A model generated the notes under the pieces. It did no database searches. It saw nothing but the letters and a program-made list of their open reading frames with translations, and had not been told where the DNA came from. This document shows, piece after piece, positions 53,497 to 61,876 of a stretch of DNA of 64,000 nucleotides. The stretch spans positions 1 through 64,000 of the forward strand of contig NZ_JBBECH010000038.1 of the NCBI RefSeq assembly GCF_040881935.1, written 5' to 3'. The translations under genes were made by a program, and so were the position numbers. Source of the DNA: Saccharospirillum sp040881935. Its GTDB lineage: Bacteria > Pseudomonadota > Gammaproteobacteria > Pseudomonadales > Natronospirillaceae. Position 1 is the first letter of the stretch. Each line of letters opens with the position of its first letter.

Positions 53497-54565
53497 ACAT
53501 CTCTCGCTGCGTCAGCGCCTGCAAAAGGCGCTCTGGTTACTGGTCTTACTGCCGATGCCTGTCATTGCAGAAACCAACTGGTCGGATGAATTGGCCGCCA
53601 TTCAACAGTTACAGGCTGAAGGAAATGTCGTACAAGCTGTCATCGATCTTGAGGCACTGCACAGCCAGAACCCGACGGCATCTCGTCTTAAGTTGGAACT
53701 GGCGGCGTTGTATTTGCAACTCAACGAGCCAGAAACCGCCGAACGGTACCTAACCGATGTGCTGGCAGATCCCGACTTGCCGGTGCGAGTACGCATCAAC
53801 ACTCAGGTGTTGCTGATACAAGCACAGGAAGCCCAGACAGTCAGTGACTACCAACTCTACAGCCATCTGCAGATCAGCACAGGCCAGACAGAGCAATTAG
53901 ACAGCGGCTATGGTCAGGTTAGCGGTCAGATCCAGTTGTTGTTTCCCAAATCGATCTTCTACTCCACCCGTCAATCGTTCACTTTACGACCCCTGGCGCA
54001 AGTGACGGCCCTGTCACGACATTACCCGGACCGAAACGACAACCCCTGGCTTGGTCGACTGGAAGGCGGGCTTTGGGCACACAACGCCAATTCCCTTGTG
54101 CAACTTTCCCTGGGGTTCCAGCGGAACGACACTTTGAGCGGCTGGTTGGCCAATGCTGCCTACGCCACCAACGTCAGGGATGTCCAATTACGGCTAACGC
54201 ATGAACAGTTCTGGCATGACCAGGGAGCGCACAGCGACAGCCTCGCGGGCGTTTCAAAAGCACTTGGTACGCGCAGCCGGGTGAGTATCTTCTGGGAAAG
54301 GCAACACCGCACGCTCGATACCGCCACCAGAACCGATCACGAGGCAGGCATCGGCCTTAACACCAACCTGAACGACTGGGGGACCGAGTTCAACCTGGTG
54401 CAAGCGCTGACTCGCGACGAACTAGCATTGGAGAACCGACTTATTTGGCAGGTCTTACCCGATTGGCGCGTGCGCCTGCATGCAGACCTGACCAACCTCG
54501 CGGCCAGCAATCCTCTGAACTACGCTTTATCGATCAGCCTGAGATGGACGCCAATAGGAACCTGA
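53462..54565 (+). CDS. TPR plus outer-membrane beta-barrel protein
   Basis: About 367 residues. The start is placed inside the Asp-rich 3' end of the previous gene, at an ATG at 53462, 53471, 53474 or 53477 in the other frame; GGAATGGG ahead of 53462 supports the first. Signal peptide ends MPVIA-ET. TPR-like helices follow (about 45-110: VQAVIDLEALHSQNPTASRL and ELAALYLQLNEPETAERYL). From about 140 on are alternating polar/hydrophobic strands ending NPLNYALSISLRW, as in a small barrel. The layout resembles Slam/DUF560 surface-protein assembly factors but is shorter. It could export or anchor the preceding repeat protein. Confidence 0.72.
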   Translation: MTTMMMTRTTTKHLSLRQRLQKALWLLVLLPMPVIAETNWSDELAAIQQLQAEGNVVQAVIDLEALHSQNPTASRLKLELAALYLQLNEPETAERYLTDVLADPDLPVRVRINTQVLLIQAQEAQTVSDYQLYSHLQISTGQTEQLDSGYGQVSGQIQLLFPKSIFYSTRQSFTLRPLAQVTALSRHYPDRNDNPWLGRLEGGLWAHNANSLVQLSLGFQRNDTLSGWLANAAYATNVRDVQLRLTHEQFWHDQGAHSDSLAGVSKALGTRSRVSIFWERQHRTLDTATRTDHEAGIGLNTNLNDWGTEFNLVQALTRDELALENRLIWQVLPDWRVRLHADLTNLAASNPLNYALSISLRWTPIGT

Positions 54566-54568
54566 TCC

Positions 54569-55303
54569 ATGATCTTCACCGCCGATTTCTCCCACGAGCC
54601 AGACTCAACCCAGGCTGGCTACGGCCGCCTTGTGCTGGTCGAGGACGATATCGCATTGAGCCAGCTCACCTGCCAATACCTGACCCGAGAGGGTTTTGAG
54701 GTGTTGACCGTCGCTGATGGTCTTCAGGCACCCAACCGCATCAAAGCCTGGGCACCGGATCTGGTGATTCTGGATATCATGTTGCCCGGTCAGGATGGTT
54801 TTGACATCTGTCGTCAGATTCAGCGGTTCTACCAGGGTCCGATCCTGTTCCTGACGGCACGCGGTGAATCACTGGACGAAATTCTCGGGCTGGAACTGGG
54901 CGCCGATGACTACCTGACCAAACCGGTCGAACCCCGGGTATTGCTGGCCAGAATCAAAGCACATCTACGGCGCAGCTGTCGCAACAGAACCTGGCCTGGT
55001 AGCATCGATAGCACTGTGTTCGACTGGCTCAAAGTGGATAAACGCAACCTCAAAGTCACCTGCCAGGGCCGGGATATCGAGCTAACCCAGCCGGAATTTA
55101 ATCTGTTGTGCCTATTGTACGATCAACCGGGGATCATCCACAGCCGGGATGAGATCATGAAATCACTGCGTGGCATTGAGTACGACGGTGTATCACGCAC
55201 GGTGGACATATTGGTGTCCGGCATTCGCCAGAAGCTTGGGCTCGAAAATGCCATCAGGACCGTCCGGGGCAAGGGGTATCTGCTGGTTGAGTCACCCTAC
55301 TAA
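54569..55303 (+). CDS. OmpR-family response regulator (RstA-like)
   Basis: 244 residues. Receiver domain (about 20-135): LVLVEDDIALSQLTC, phospho-acceptor Asp in PDLVILDIMLPGQDG, and conserved Thr and Lys in LFLTARGE and DDYLTKPVEPRVLLAR. C-terminal winged helix (about 150-244): ELTQPEFNLLCLLYDQPG and DILVSGIRQKLG. It closes the operon begun by the kinase; the two envelope proteins lie between them. Ribosome site AGGAAC. It likely regulates this operon or other envelope genes. Confidence 0.93.
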   Translation: MIFTADFSHEPDSTQAGYGRLVLVEDDIALSQLTCQYLTREGFEVLTVADGLQAPNRIKAWAPDLVILDIMLPGQDGFDICRQIQRFYQGPILFLTARGESLDEILGLELGADDYLTKPVEPRVLLARIKAHLRRSCRNRTWPGSIDSTVFDWLKVDKRNLKVTCQGRDIELTQPEFNLLCLLYDQPGIIHSRDEIMKSLRGIEYDGVSRTVDILVSGIRQKLGLENAIRTVRGKGYLLVESPY

Positions 55304-55405
55304 ACCCCTGCATTTGTCAGCACAGCGCCATTTTCATACACTGATCGGTTGATCGATACCTGTCTGACGGAACACAAGCCAGGTTGAATACTGGAAAGCG
55401 GTCGC

Positions 55406-55885
55406 TCAGGTCCAGCGTTTGGCCAGGGTTTCATCGCTCTGGCGGGCATCAAGCCAGCGCGAAGTACCATCCGGTCCCGTTTCCTTTTTCCAGAACGGTG
55501 CCTCGGTTTTCAGGCAATCCATCAGAAAGGACGCGCCATCGAACGCAGCCTGACGATGCGGGCTACTGACACCAACGAACACAATCTGGTCAGCCGGGTG
55601 CAAATCACCCACTCGGTGAATGATACGAATCCGGTTCAGTGGCCAGCGTTCAGTAGCCTGGTCAGCCAGCCGGGTAAGAACCGCTTCGGTCATGCCCGGG
55701 TAATGCTCCAGGTGCAGACGCTGCACGGCATCGCCATCGTTGAGATCCCGGACCCGACCAACAAAGCACACCACCGCGCCGTCATCGGTGTTGCTCGCAC
55801 AAAGGGCGTCGTATTCCGCTTGCAGGGTAAAGTCCTCTGGTCCGACTCGTATCTCGATCGCCCTTTCCGTTGTTGTAGCTGTCAC
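55406..55885 (-). CDS. moaE: Molybdopterin synthase catalytic subunit MoaE
   Basis: 159 residues from a GTG at 55885. MoaE signatures: GAVVCFVGRVRDLNDGD, LEHYPGMTEAVL, RIIHRVGDLHPADQIVFVGV and FLMDCLKTEAPFWKKET with the active-site Lys pair. It transfers sulfur from MoaD thiocarboxylate to precursor Z, forming molybdopterin. Last gene of the operon, 3 bases after moaD. Confidence 0.95.
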   Translation of the reverse strand: MTATTTERAIEIRVGPEDFTLQAEYDALCASNTDDGAVVCFVGRVRDLNDGDAVQRLHLEHYPGMTEAVLTRLADQATERWPLNRIRIIHRVGDLHPADQIVFVGVSSPHRQAAFDGASFLMDCLKTEAPFWKKETGPDGTSRWLDARQSDETLAKRWT

Positions 55886-55888
55886 GAT

Positions 55889-56143
55889 TCAGCCTCCCGT
55901 TACCGGCGGGAAAAGGGCCACTTCATCGCCCGGTTTCAGCGGCTGATTGGTCTGCGTCATGGTCTGGTTCACAGCGGTCAACAAGCGTCCGCTCAGCATC
56001 GGCTGCCAGTGTGGGTGAGCCTCACCCAACCAGTGCTTGAGGGCATCGAGATCAGGCGCCTCCTCAACCGGCACTTCCAGGCCAGCAACCCCCAATTCTT
56101 CTCTCAGACGGGCGAAAAACTTCACATGAACCAGATGACTCAT
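55889..56143 (-). CDS. moaD: Molybdopterin synthase sulfur carrier MoaD
   Basis: 84 residues, ubiquitin-like fold, ending in the diagnostic VTGG tail that carries the thiocarboxylate. Its start overlaps the moaC stop by 4 bases. Works with MoaE. Confidence 0.93.
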   Translation of the reverse strand: MSHLVHVKFFARLREELGVAGLEVPVEEAPDLDALKHWLGEAHPHWQPMLSGRLLTAVNQTMTQTNQPLKPGDEVALFPPVTGG

Positions 56144-56628
56144 TGCTCACTCCCGCGGGCAGACCAGTGGCCCGTCTTACCGCCCTGCTTTTCAAGCACC
56201 CGCAACCCGTCAATGCGCATGCCCGGATCGACCGCCTTGACCATATCAAACAACGTTAAGGCCGTTACCGAGGCAGCCGTCAGCGCTTCCATCTCGACTC
56301 CGGTTTTACCTTCAAGCTTGCACCATGTCTCTATCCGCACGCGTCCCTGGTCACGCTCAAGGGTCAGGTCGACACCGATCTTACTGAGCATCAGCGGGTG
56401 ACACAGCGGAATCAACTGCGATGTCAGCTTGGCGCCCTGAATACCGGCGACCCGGGCAACACCAAAGATATCACCCTTGTGATGCCCGCCCTGCTCGATC
56501 AGGCTCAGGGCGGCCTCGTTCATGAAGACGTAGGCTTCTGCTCTGGCTTCGCGCTGAGTGACAGCCTTTCCGGACACATCCACCATATTGGCTTCGCCCC
56601 GGTCGTTTAAATGACTGAACTCACTCAT
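56140..56628 (-). CDS. moaC: Cyclic pyranopterin monophosphate synthase MoaC
   Basis: 162 residues from the ATG at 56628, which overlaps the moaB stop. Signatures: SHLNDRGEANMVDVSGKAVT, PLCHPLMLSKIGVDL, and GVEMEALTAASVTALTLFDM with the catalytic Lys later in GKTGHW. It forms precursor Z from the product of MoaA. Confidence 0.95.
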   Translation of the reverse strand: MSEFSHLNDRGEANMVDVSGKAVTQREARAEAYVFMNEAALSLIEQGGHHKGDIFGVARVAGIQGAKLTSQLIPLCHPLMLSKIGVDLTLERDQGRVRIETWCKLEGKTGVEMEALTAASVTALTLFDMVKAVDPGMRIDGLRVLEKQGGKTGHWSARGSEQ

Positions 56629-57161
56629 GCGGACCCCGGTTTTAACTGGCCTACAAAGTTGCAGGGCTTGTGGGTTGAATCGAGCTGCTCCCGAATAATG
56701 CCTTCCCAGCCGGTACGACAGGCACCGGTCGAACCCGGCAGGCACATCACCAGGGTGCCATTGGCGAGCCCAGCCAAAGCCCGGCTTTGCACCGTTGAGG
56801 TACCGATTTCCTGGTAAGACAACTGCCGAAACAGTTCGCCAAAGCCGTCAATGTGTTTATCCAGCAGTGGTGTGACCGCTTCGGGGGTGGAATCGCGGCC
56901 GGTAAAGCCAGTGCCTCCGGTCATCAGCACGACCTGGGCATCGGCAGAGGCGATCCAGCGCGACAAATGTGCCCGTATCTGATAAACCTCGTCTTTTTCG
57001 ATCATTGTTTCGATCACCCGATGCCCAGCCGCTGCGGCTGCCTCGGCCAGATATTGGCCAGAGGTATCATTGTGAGGCCCGCGGGTATCGGAAATGGTTA
57101 ACACCACAATATTGAGCGCCTGTGGCGTTTGTGCCGATTCAGTGGGTGTAGAGTTACTCAC
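56625..57161 (-). CDS. moaB: Molybdenum cofactor biosynthesis protein MoaB
   Basis: 178 residues, MogA/MoaB fold. Motifs: IVVLTISDTRGPHNDTSGQY, VVLMTGGTGFTGRDSTPEAV, and CLPGSTGACRTGWEGII. Predicted to adenylylate molybdopterin before molybdate insertion, or be a paralogue of that activity. Overlaps mobA by 8 bases and moaC by 4. Confidence 0.93.
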   Translation of the reverse strand: MSNSTPTESAQTPQALNIVVLTISDTRGPHNDTSGQYLAEAAAAAGHRVIETMIEKDEVYQIRAHLSRWIASADAQVVLMTGGTGFTGRDSTPEAVTPLLDKHIDGFGELFRQLSYQEIGTSTVQSRALAGLANGTLVMCLPGSTGACRTGWEGIIREQLDSTHKPCNFVGQLKPGSA

Positions 57162-57750
57162 CGGTGTCTCCTGTCGGTGTGTCTGAAAAACTTGACGAAA
57201 CCTCAGACACTGCCTGAAATTCAGCCCAGTCCTCAGGCGTGTTGAGATTGAGGCGATCCTGCTCAGCGAGAGGCTCCGCCAACCACCGCCCGTTAAAATG
57301 GGCCATCAGGGCGCGCAATGAACGCGGGCCGTCAGGCTGGTTTAGCCAATCGGCCAGCGTCTCCCTGACGGTGGCTATCGCCGGTACCGCCAGGGGCAGC
57401 GGTGCATTCTGGTAGGCTACCGGCACCGACTCAGCCTCCATGCAGTGCGCCAGCCGACACAAGCGATCCAGCGGCAACGCAGGCATATCCACCGGCACCA
57501 CCAGCCAGAACGCGGGTTCCGGGTGCTGCGTAAGGGCGCTGTACAGCCCCGCCAGCGGGCCCCGAAAATCAGGCCAGACGTCAACAATACCGCCTGGCCC
57601 ACTGTGCCAGACGTCGAGGTCGAGCGATGCCAGGCGCTGACGCTGCCAATCCAGCAAGGTGGTATCAGCCATCGGTAAACGGGCCTTGTCGGTCCCCATG
57701 CGCAGACTGCGACCACCGGCTAGTATCAGTACCGCCCCTTGTTTAACCAT
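57154..57750 (-). CDS. mobA: Molybdenum cofactor guanylyltransferase MobA
   Basis: 198 residues. Nucleotidyltransferase signature VLILAGGRSLRMGTDKARLP at the N-terminus and VVPVDMPALPLDRL in the middle. It attaches GMP to molybdopterin to make the guanine dinucleotide cofactor used by DMSO-reductase-type enzymes. Its location inside a moa operon is less common than in E. coli, where it is with mobB. Confidence 0.9.
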   Translation of the reverse strand: MVKQGAVLILAGGRSLRMGTDKARLPMADTTLLDWQRQRLASLDLDVWHSGPGGIVDVWPDFRGPLAGLYSALTQHPEPAFWLVVPVDMPALPLDRLCRLAHCMEAESVPVAYQNAPLPLAVPAIATVRETLADWLNQPDGPRSLRALMAHFNGRWLAEPLAEQDRLNLNTPEDWAEFQAVSEVSSSFSDTPTGDTGE

Positions 57751-57765
57751 CGCTGTACATCGACG

Positions 57766-58734
57766 TCAGCCTCCAATAATGCTCAGATTCTGGGTGCCAC
57801 CGGTTTGACCCTCGTGCAGCAGGTGGCTCGGTGCCTTGTGCTTCAGCAGCGCTGATAACTGCGCTTGCAGCTCAGGCACGGCCACGTCCGGTTGCATCCA
57901 GGGGCGAACATCCAGGCCACCGTCCGAGAACAGACAGAGGTGCAGCTTGCCGGTAGATGAAATACGCAGGCGATTGCAACTGGAACAGAAATCCCGGCTA
58001 TACGGCATGATCAGGCCTATGCGGCCCTGGTATTCAGGGTGCCAGAACTCCTCTGCAGGCCCGGCATCCCGCCGGCGCTTCACCGCCTGCCAGCCTTCAG
58101 CCAGCAATTGCTGCTTCACTGTTTGCCCACTGATGTGGTGTTCGCGAAAAAAAGCCGGGTGGTCACCGGTTTCCATCACTTCAATAAAGCGCAAGGTGAC
58201 CGGTGTGGTCTTGAGCCAGGTTAAAAAAGTCGCTAACTGGCCCTTTAGACCGCGCATCAACACCGCGTTGACCTTGACGGACAGACCCAGATCAATCGCG
58301 GCATCAAGCCCACGAAGTATCTCAGGCAGGCGATCGTGTCCGGTGATGGTTTTAAATTCAGCGGCATCCAGGCTGTCAATTGACACATTCAGTTGATTCA
58401 ACCCGGCCTGTCGCCACTGCCCGATTCGCTCGGCCAGCTTATAACCATTGGTGGTCAGCGCGACCGTCCGGATTCCCGGCGTTTGGGCGGCAGCATCAAT
58501 AATCTCGGGCAAATCACGGCGCAAACCCGGCTCGCCACCGGTAATGCGAACTTTTTCGGTGCCCAGGCCCGCAAAGGCGGCCAGCGTTTGGCGAATTTCG
58601 GGCAAGGTGAGAAAGGACTGATCAGGCTTACCCTGATAGCCATCTGGCAGGCAATAGGTGCAACGAAAGTTGCACACATCGGTCACCGACAGCCGCAGGT
58701 AATAAAACCGGCGGCCCATCGCGTCTTCTAACAT
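57766..58734 (-). CDS. moaA: GTP 3',8-cyclase MoaA (radical SAM)
   Basis: 322 residues. Radical-SAM cluster motif in VTDVCNFRCTYCLPDGY, SAM motif RITGGEPGLR, and C-terminal cluster ligands CSSCNRLRISSTGKLHLCLF, with the closing GG. First step of Moco synthesis. First gene of the operon, with a Moco-type leader upstream and the ribosome site AAAGG. Confidence 0.95.
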   Translation of the reverse strand: MLEDAMGRRFYYLRLSVTDVCNFRCTYCLPDGYQGKPDQSFLTLPEIRQTLAAFAGLGTEKVRITGGEPGLRRDLPEIIDAAAQTPGIRTVALTTNGYKLAERIGQWRQAGLNQLNVSIDSLDAAEFKTITGHDRLPEILRGLDAAIDLGLSVKVNAVLMRGLKGQLATFLTWLKTTPVTLRFIEVMETGDHPAFFREHHISGQTVKQQLLAEGWQAVKRRRDAGPAEEFWHPEYQGRIGLIMPYSRDFCSSCNRLRISSTGKLHLCLFSDGGLDVRPWMQPDVAVPELQAQLSALLKHKAPSHLLHEGQTGGTQNLSIIGG

Positions 58735-58749
58735 AGTTCACCTTTCCAA

Positions 58750-58825
58750 GTCGGGAGGCTGACGCGTTTCCGCGGCAACCCTGTTGTTCGTCACTCACGG
58801 TGTCGAACAAGGCCCTGGCGTCATA
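58750..58825 (-). ncRNA. Probable Moco (molybdenum cofactor) RNA motif in the moaA leader
   Basis: The leftward leader of moaA contains CGCGGAAACGCG, a perfect stem with a GAAA tetraloop (58763-58774). It is followed at once by AGCCTCCC (58753-58760), the block I remember as strongly conserved in this riboswitch class. Upstream a TTGTTCG/CGAACAA stem (58784-58810) flanks it. It ends about 15 bases before the ribosome site. Likely to switch off moa expression when Moco is sufficient. Confidence 0.68.
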
Positions 58826-58969
58826 TCACAGCAGACGTAGACCACCAGGGCTCGGTGGTTTGAATTTTAGGATGTTATATCAGGCAATCGCCTCCGCTCA
58901 CTGAGTGAGTGTTACTGTTACGACGTTGGAATCATACTCAGACCATCGCGGGTTCACAATGGCCGCTGC

Positions 58970-60508
58970 CTACACATACCTAAGCCCTTCCTCAAGCACT
59001 TGTTCGGGCGTCATGTCCTTGGGCGGCATGTGCAAACGCTGGCGAACCTCATCCCCCTGACAAGATTCAAGATGCACGTCGAACCCCCACAGCCGATGGA
59101 CATGTTTGAGCACTTTTTCGGCATCTTTATCGAGCGGGATGTTGTTATGTCGGGTATGACGCAAGGTTAGCGTCCGGTCGCCGCGCAGATTGACCTCCAC
59201 GACCTGAATATTGGGCTCCCTCATGCTCAGGTTATACTGCTCGGCCAGCAATGCCCGGACCTTGCGATAGCCCTGCTCATCGTGAATCGCGCTGATCTCG
59301 AATTCACTCTCATCTTCATCGTCATACACCGCGAACAAATGCATGTCGCGCATCACCTGGGGCGACAAAAACTGCTGAATGAAGCTTTCGTCCTTGAAGT
59401 TCTCCATGGCGAAATGCAGGGTATCGAGCCAATCCTTACCCGCCAGATCCGGAAACCACTCACGGTCTTCATCGGTCGGGTTTTCGCACATCCGTTTCAG
59501 ATCCCGATAAATATTGAAGCCCAGGGTGTAGGGGTTCAGCCCTGAATAGTATTTTGAGTCGTACGGCGGTTGATACACAACCGCCGAATGGCTGGCCAGA
59601 AACTCCATCATAAAGCCTTCGGTGATATAGCCCCGGTTATACATCTCATTCATCAGGGTGTAGTGCCAAAAACTGGCCCACCCCTCGTTCATCACCTGAG
59701 TCTGACGCTGCGGGTAAAAATACTGGGCCAGCTTGCGAACAATGCGCACCAGTTCGCGCTGCCAGGGTTCCAGCAAGGGCGCATTTTTTTCAATGAAGTA
59801 AAGAATATTTTCCTGGGGCTCTGAAGGGAACGTCCGCCGCTCCTGCTGGGCCTCTTTGCCTTCTGCTATCGGTATGGTGCGCCACAGCAAATTAACCTGT
59901 TGCTGCTGATAGGTTTCGCGCTCCTCCTGACGCGCCAGCTCTTCTGCGGCGGAAATGGGCGATGGTCGTTTATAGCGATCCACACCGTAATTCTGTAAAG
60001 CGTGGCAGGAATCCAGTATCCGTTCCACTTCTCGCACACCGTATCGTTCTTCACAGTGAGTCACGTACTGCTTGGCAAACACCAAATAATCGATAATGGC
60101 AGTCGCGTCGGTCCAGGTTTTAAACAGGTAGTTATTCTTAAAAAAAGAATTATGGCCATAGCAGGCGTGCGCAATCACCAACGCCTGCATTGGCATGGTG
60201 TTTTCTTCCATCAGATAGGCAATACAGGGGCTGGAATTGATGACGATCTCATAGGCCAGCCCCATAAAGCCGCGCTGATAATTTTGCTGAGTCTGCAGAA
60301 ACTGCTTGCCATAGGACCAATGGTGGTACCCCAGCGGCATGCCAATGGACGAATAGGCATCCATCATCTGCTCCGAACTGATGATCTCAATCTGGTTCGG
60401 ATAGGTATCCAGCCGGTACTCCTGAGCAATCTGGCTGATTACGTGGTCATATTCCTGAATCAGCGGGAAAGTCCACTCACTGCCGGTTGAAATGGGTTTC
60501 TGGGTCAT
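58970..60508 (-). CDS. SpoVR-family protein (YcgB)
   Basis: 512 residues, full length. SpoVR signatures: GSEWTFPLIQEYDHVISQIA, FFKNNYLFKTWTDATAIIDYL, MNEGWASFWHYTLMNEMYNRG, and YNPYTLGFNIYRDLKR-like (here GLNPYTLGFNIYRDLKR). Cytosolic; biochemical role unknown. Last gene of the prkA-yeaH-spoVR unit, overlapping yeaH by 4 bases. In E. coli the YeaG-YeaH-YcgB group is linked to stationary phase and nitrogen stress. Confidence 0.93.
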   Translation of the reverse strand: MTQKPISTGSEWTFPLIQEYDHVISQIAQEYRLDTYPNQIEIISSEQMMDAYSSIGMPLGYHHWSYGKQFLQTQQNYQRGFMGLAYEIVINSSPCIAYLMEENTMPMQALVIAHACYGHNSFFKNNYLFKTWTDATAIIDYLVFAKQYVTHCEERYGVREVERILDSCHALQNYGVDRYKRPSPISAAEELARQEERETYQQQQVNLLWRTIPIAEGKEAQQERRTFPSEPQENILYFIEKNAPLLEPWQRELVRIVRKLAQYFYPQRQTQVMNEGWASFWHYTLMNEMYNRGYITEGFMMEFLASHSAVVYQPPYDSKYYSGLNPYTLGFNIYRDLKRMCENPTDEDREWFPDLAGKDWLDTLHFAMENFKDESFIQQFLSPQVMRDMHLFAVYDDEDESEFEISAIHDEQGYRKVRALLAEQYNLSMREPNIQVVEVNLRGDRTLTLRHTRHNNIPLDKDAEKVLKHVHRLWGFDVHLESCQGDEVRQRLHMPPKDMTPEQVLEEGLRYV

Positions 60509-61791
60509 GTGGTTTTCCTCTGAAACAACTGGCGGAAGACCGGGTAAATATCGGAGGGGTCGATGATCTGTTCCATCGCAAACTGCTCTGGAAACCCCGT
60601 CTGCACATCCTCATAGGCATGCCAGAGCGCCTGATGGTCACGCGGTGTGATCTCAATATAGGAATAATACTGCACCAGCGGCATGATCGCTTTGGCCAGT
60701 AACTCACGACACTGGGGAGAGTCGTCATTCCAGTTGTCGCCATCGGAAGCCTGAGCCGCATAGATGTTCCATGCGTTTGGCGGATACCGGTCGTTAATCA
60801 CCTCACCCATCATCTTTAATGCACTGGACACAATGGTTCCACCAGTCTCCCGTGAATAGAAAAACTCTTCTTCATCAACCTCTTTGGCACTGGTGTGATG
60901 TCGGATAAAGACGACTTCGATTTTTTCGTAATTGCGCCGCAAGAACAGGTACAACAATAAGAAAAACCGTTTTGCCATATCCTTGGTGCTCTGAGTCATG
61001 GAGCCGGACACATCCATCAGGCAGAACATAACGGCAGCATTGCTCGGCACCGGCACCCGCTCGTTGCGATTAAAGCGCAGATCGAAGTCGTCGATAAACG
61101 GCATCCGGCGAATCTTGTGGTCCAGCCCTTCGATTTCTTCCTGCCAGCCCAGCAATGATTGGGCATCGCGCAAGACCTCGTCTTTCTCCATCTCTTGCTC
61201 AACCAGGGCTTTCAGCTCTTTCAGCCGACGTCGTGACTTGCCACTGAGCGCGATGCGCCGGGCATGGGCATTGCGCAACGAACGAACAATATTGATGCGG
61301 TTGGGCACGCCCTGGCTGGTAAAACCGGCATGGCGGTACACATGATCGCTCATTTCCTTGAGTTCTTTGCGCACCAGGTTGGGTAATTCCAGATCTTCGA
61401 ACAGAAATTCCAGAAATTCGTCCTGGGTAATGTTGAAAGTAAAGTCGTCTAACCCTTCCCCGCTGTTCCCGGCATCGCCACTGCCCTGCCCCTGGCCACC
61501 GCTGCCACCCGAGGGCTTGCGAATGCGATCCCCTGATCGGAATTCTTTATTGCCCGGATTGATGATATTGCGTTTGCCACCGCGACCGTGGCTAAACACT
61601 GGTTCAGAGATGTCCTCCGACGGTATGGATATCGACTCACCATGTTCCATATCGGTAATGGACCGCTTATTGACGGCCTCATTGACTGCCTTCTTGATGT
61701 GCTTGCGGTACCGCTCCAGGAACCGACGACGATTAACCGCGCTCTTGTTCTTTCCATTTAACCGACGGTCAATCACGTAAGAATTCATCAT
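60505..61791 (-). CDS. yeaH: YeaH/YhbH-family protein (DUF444, von Willebrand-A-like)
   Basis: 428 residues. Basic N-terminus (RRFLERYRKHIKKAVNEAVN), a Gly-rich linker (about 105-125) and a C-terminal vWA-like domain with the metal-site motif MDVSGSMTQSTKDMAKRF and ETGGTIVSSALKMM. Likely a substrate or partner of the kinase PrkA. The gene starts 85 bases after prkA ends and overlaps the SpoVR gene. Confidence 0.93.
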   Translation of the reverse strand: MMNSYVIDRRLNGKNKSAVNRRRFLERYRKHIKKAVNEAVNKRSITDMEHGESISIPSEDISEPVFSHGRGGKRNIINPGNKEFRSGDRIRKPSGGSGGQGQGSGDAGNSGEGLDDFTFNITQDEFLEFLFEDLELPNLVRKELKEMSDHVYRHAGFTSQGVPNRINIVRSLRNAHARRIALSGKSRRRLKELKALVEQEMEKDEVLRDAQSLLGWQEEIEGLDHKIRRMPFIDDFDLRFNRNERVPVPSNAAVMFCLMDVSGSMTQSTKDMAKRFFLLLYLFLRRNYEKIEVVFIRHHTSAKEVDEEEFFYSRETGGTIVSSALKMMGEVINDRYPPNAWNIYAAQASDGDNWNDDSPQCRELLAKAIMPLVQYYSYIEITPRDHQALWHAYEDVQTGFPEQFAMEQIIDPSDIYPVFRQLFQRKTT

Positions 61792-61876
61792 ACTGTGACC
61801 TCTGTTTGTCGAGCAGACCGGAACTCCGTCTACCTGGCAAAAAATATTGCCTGGCAGCCAGATTATTCGTTACCGA

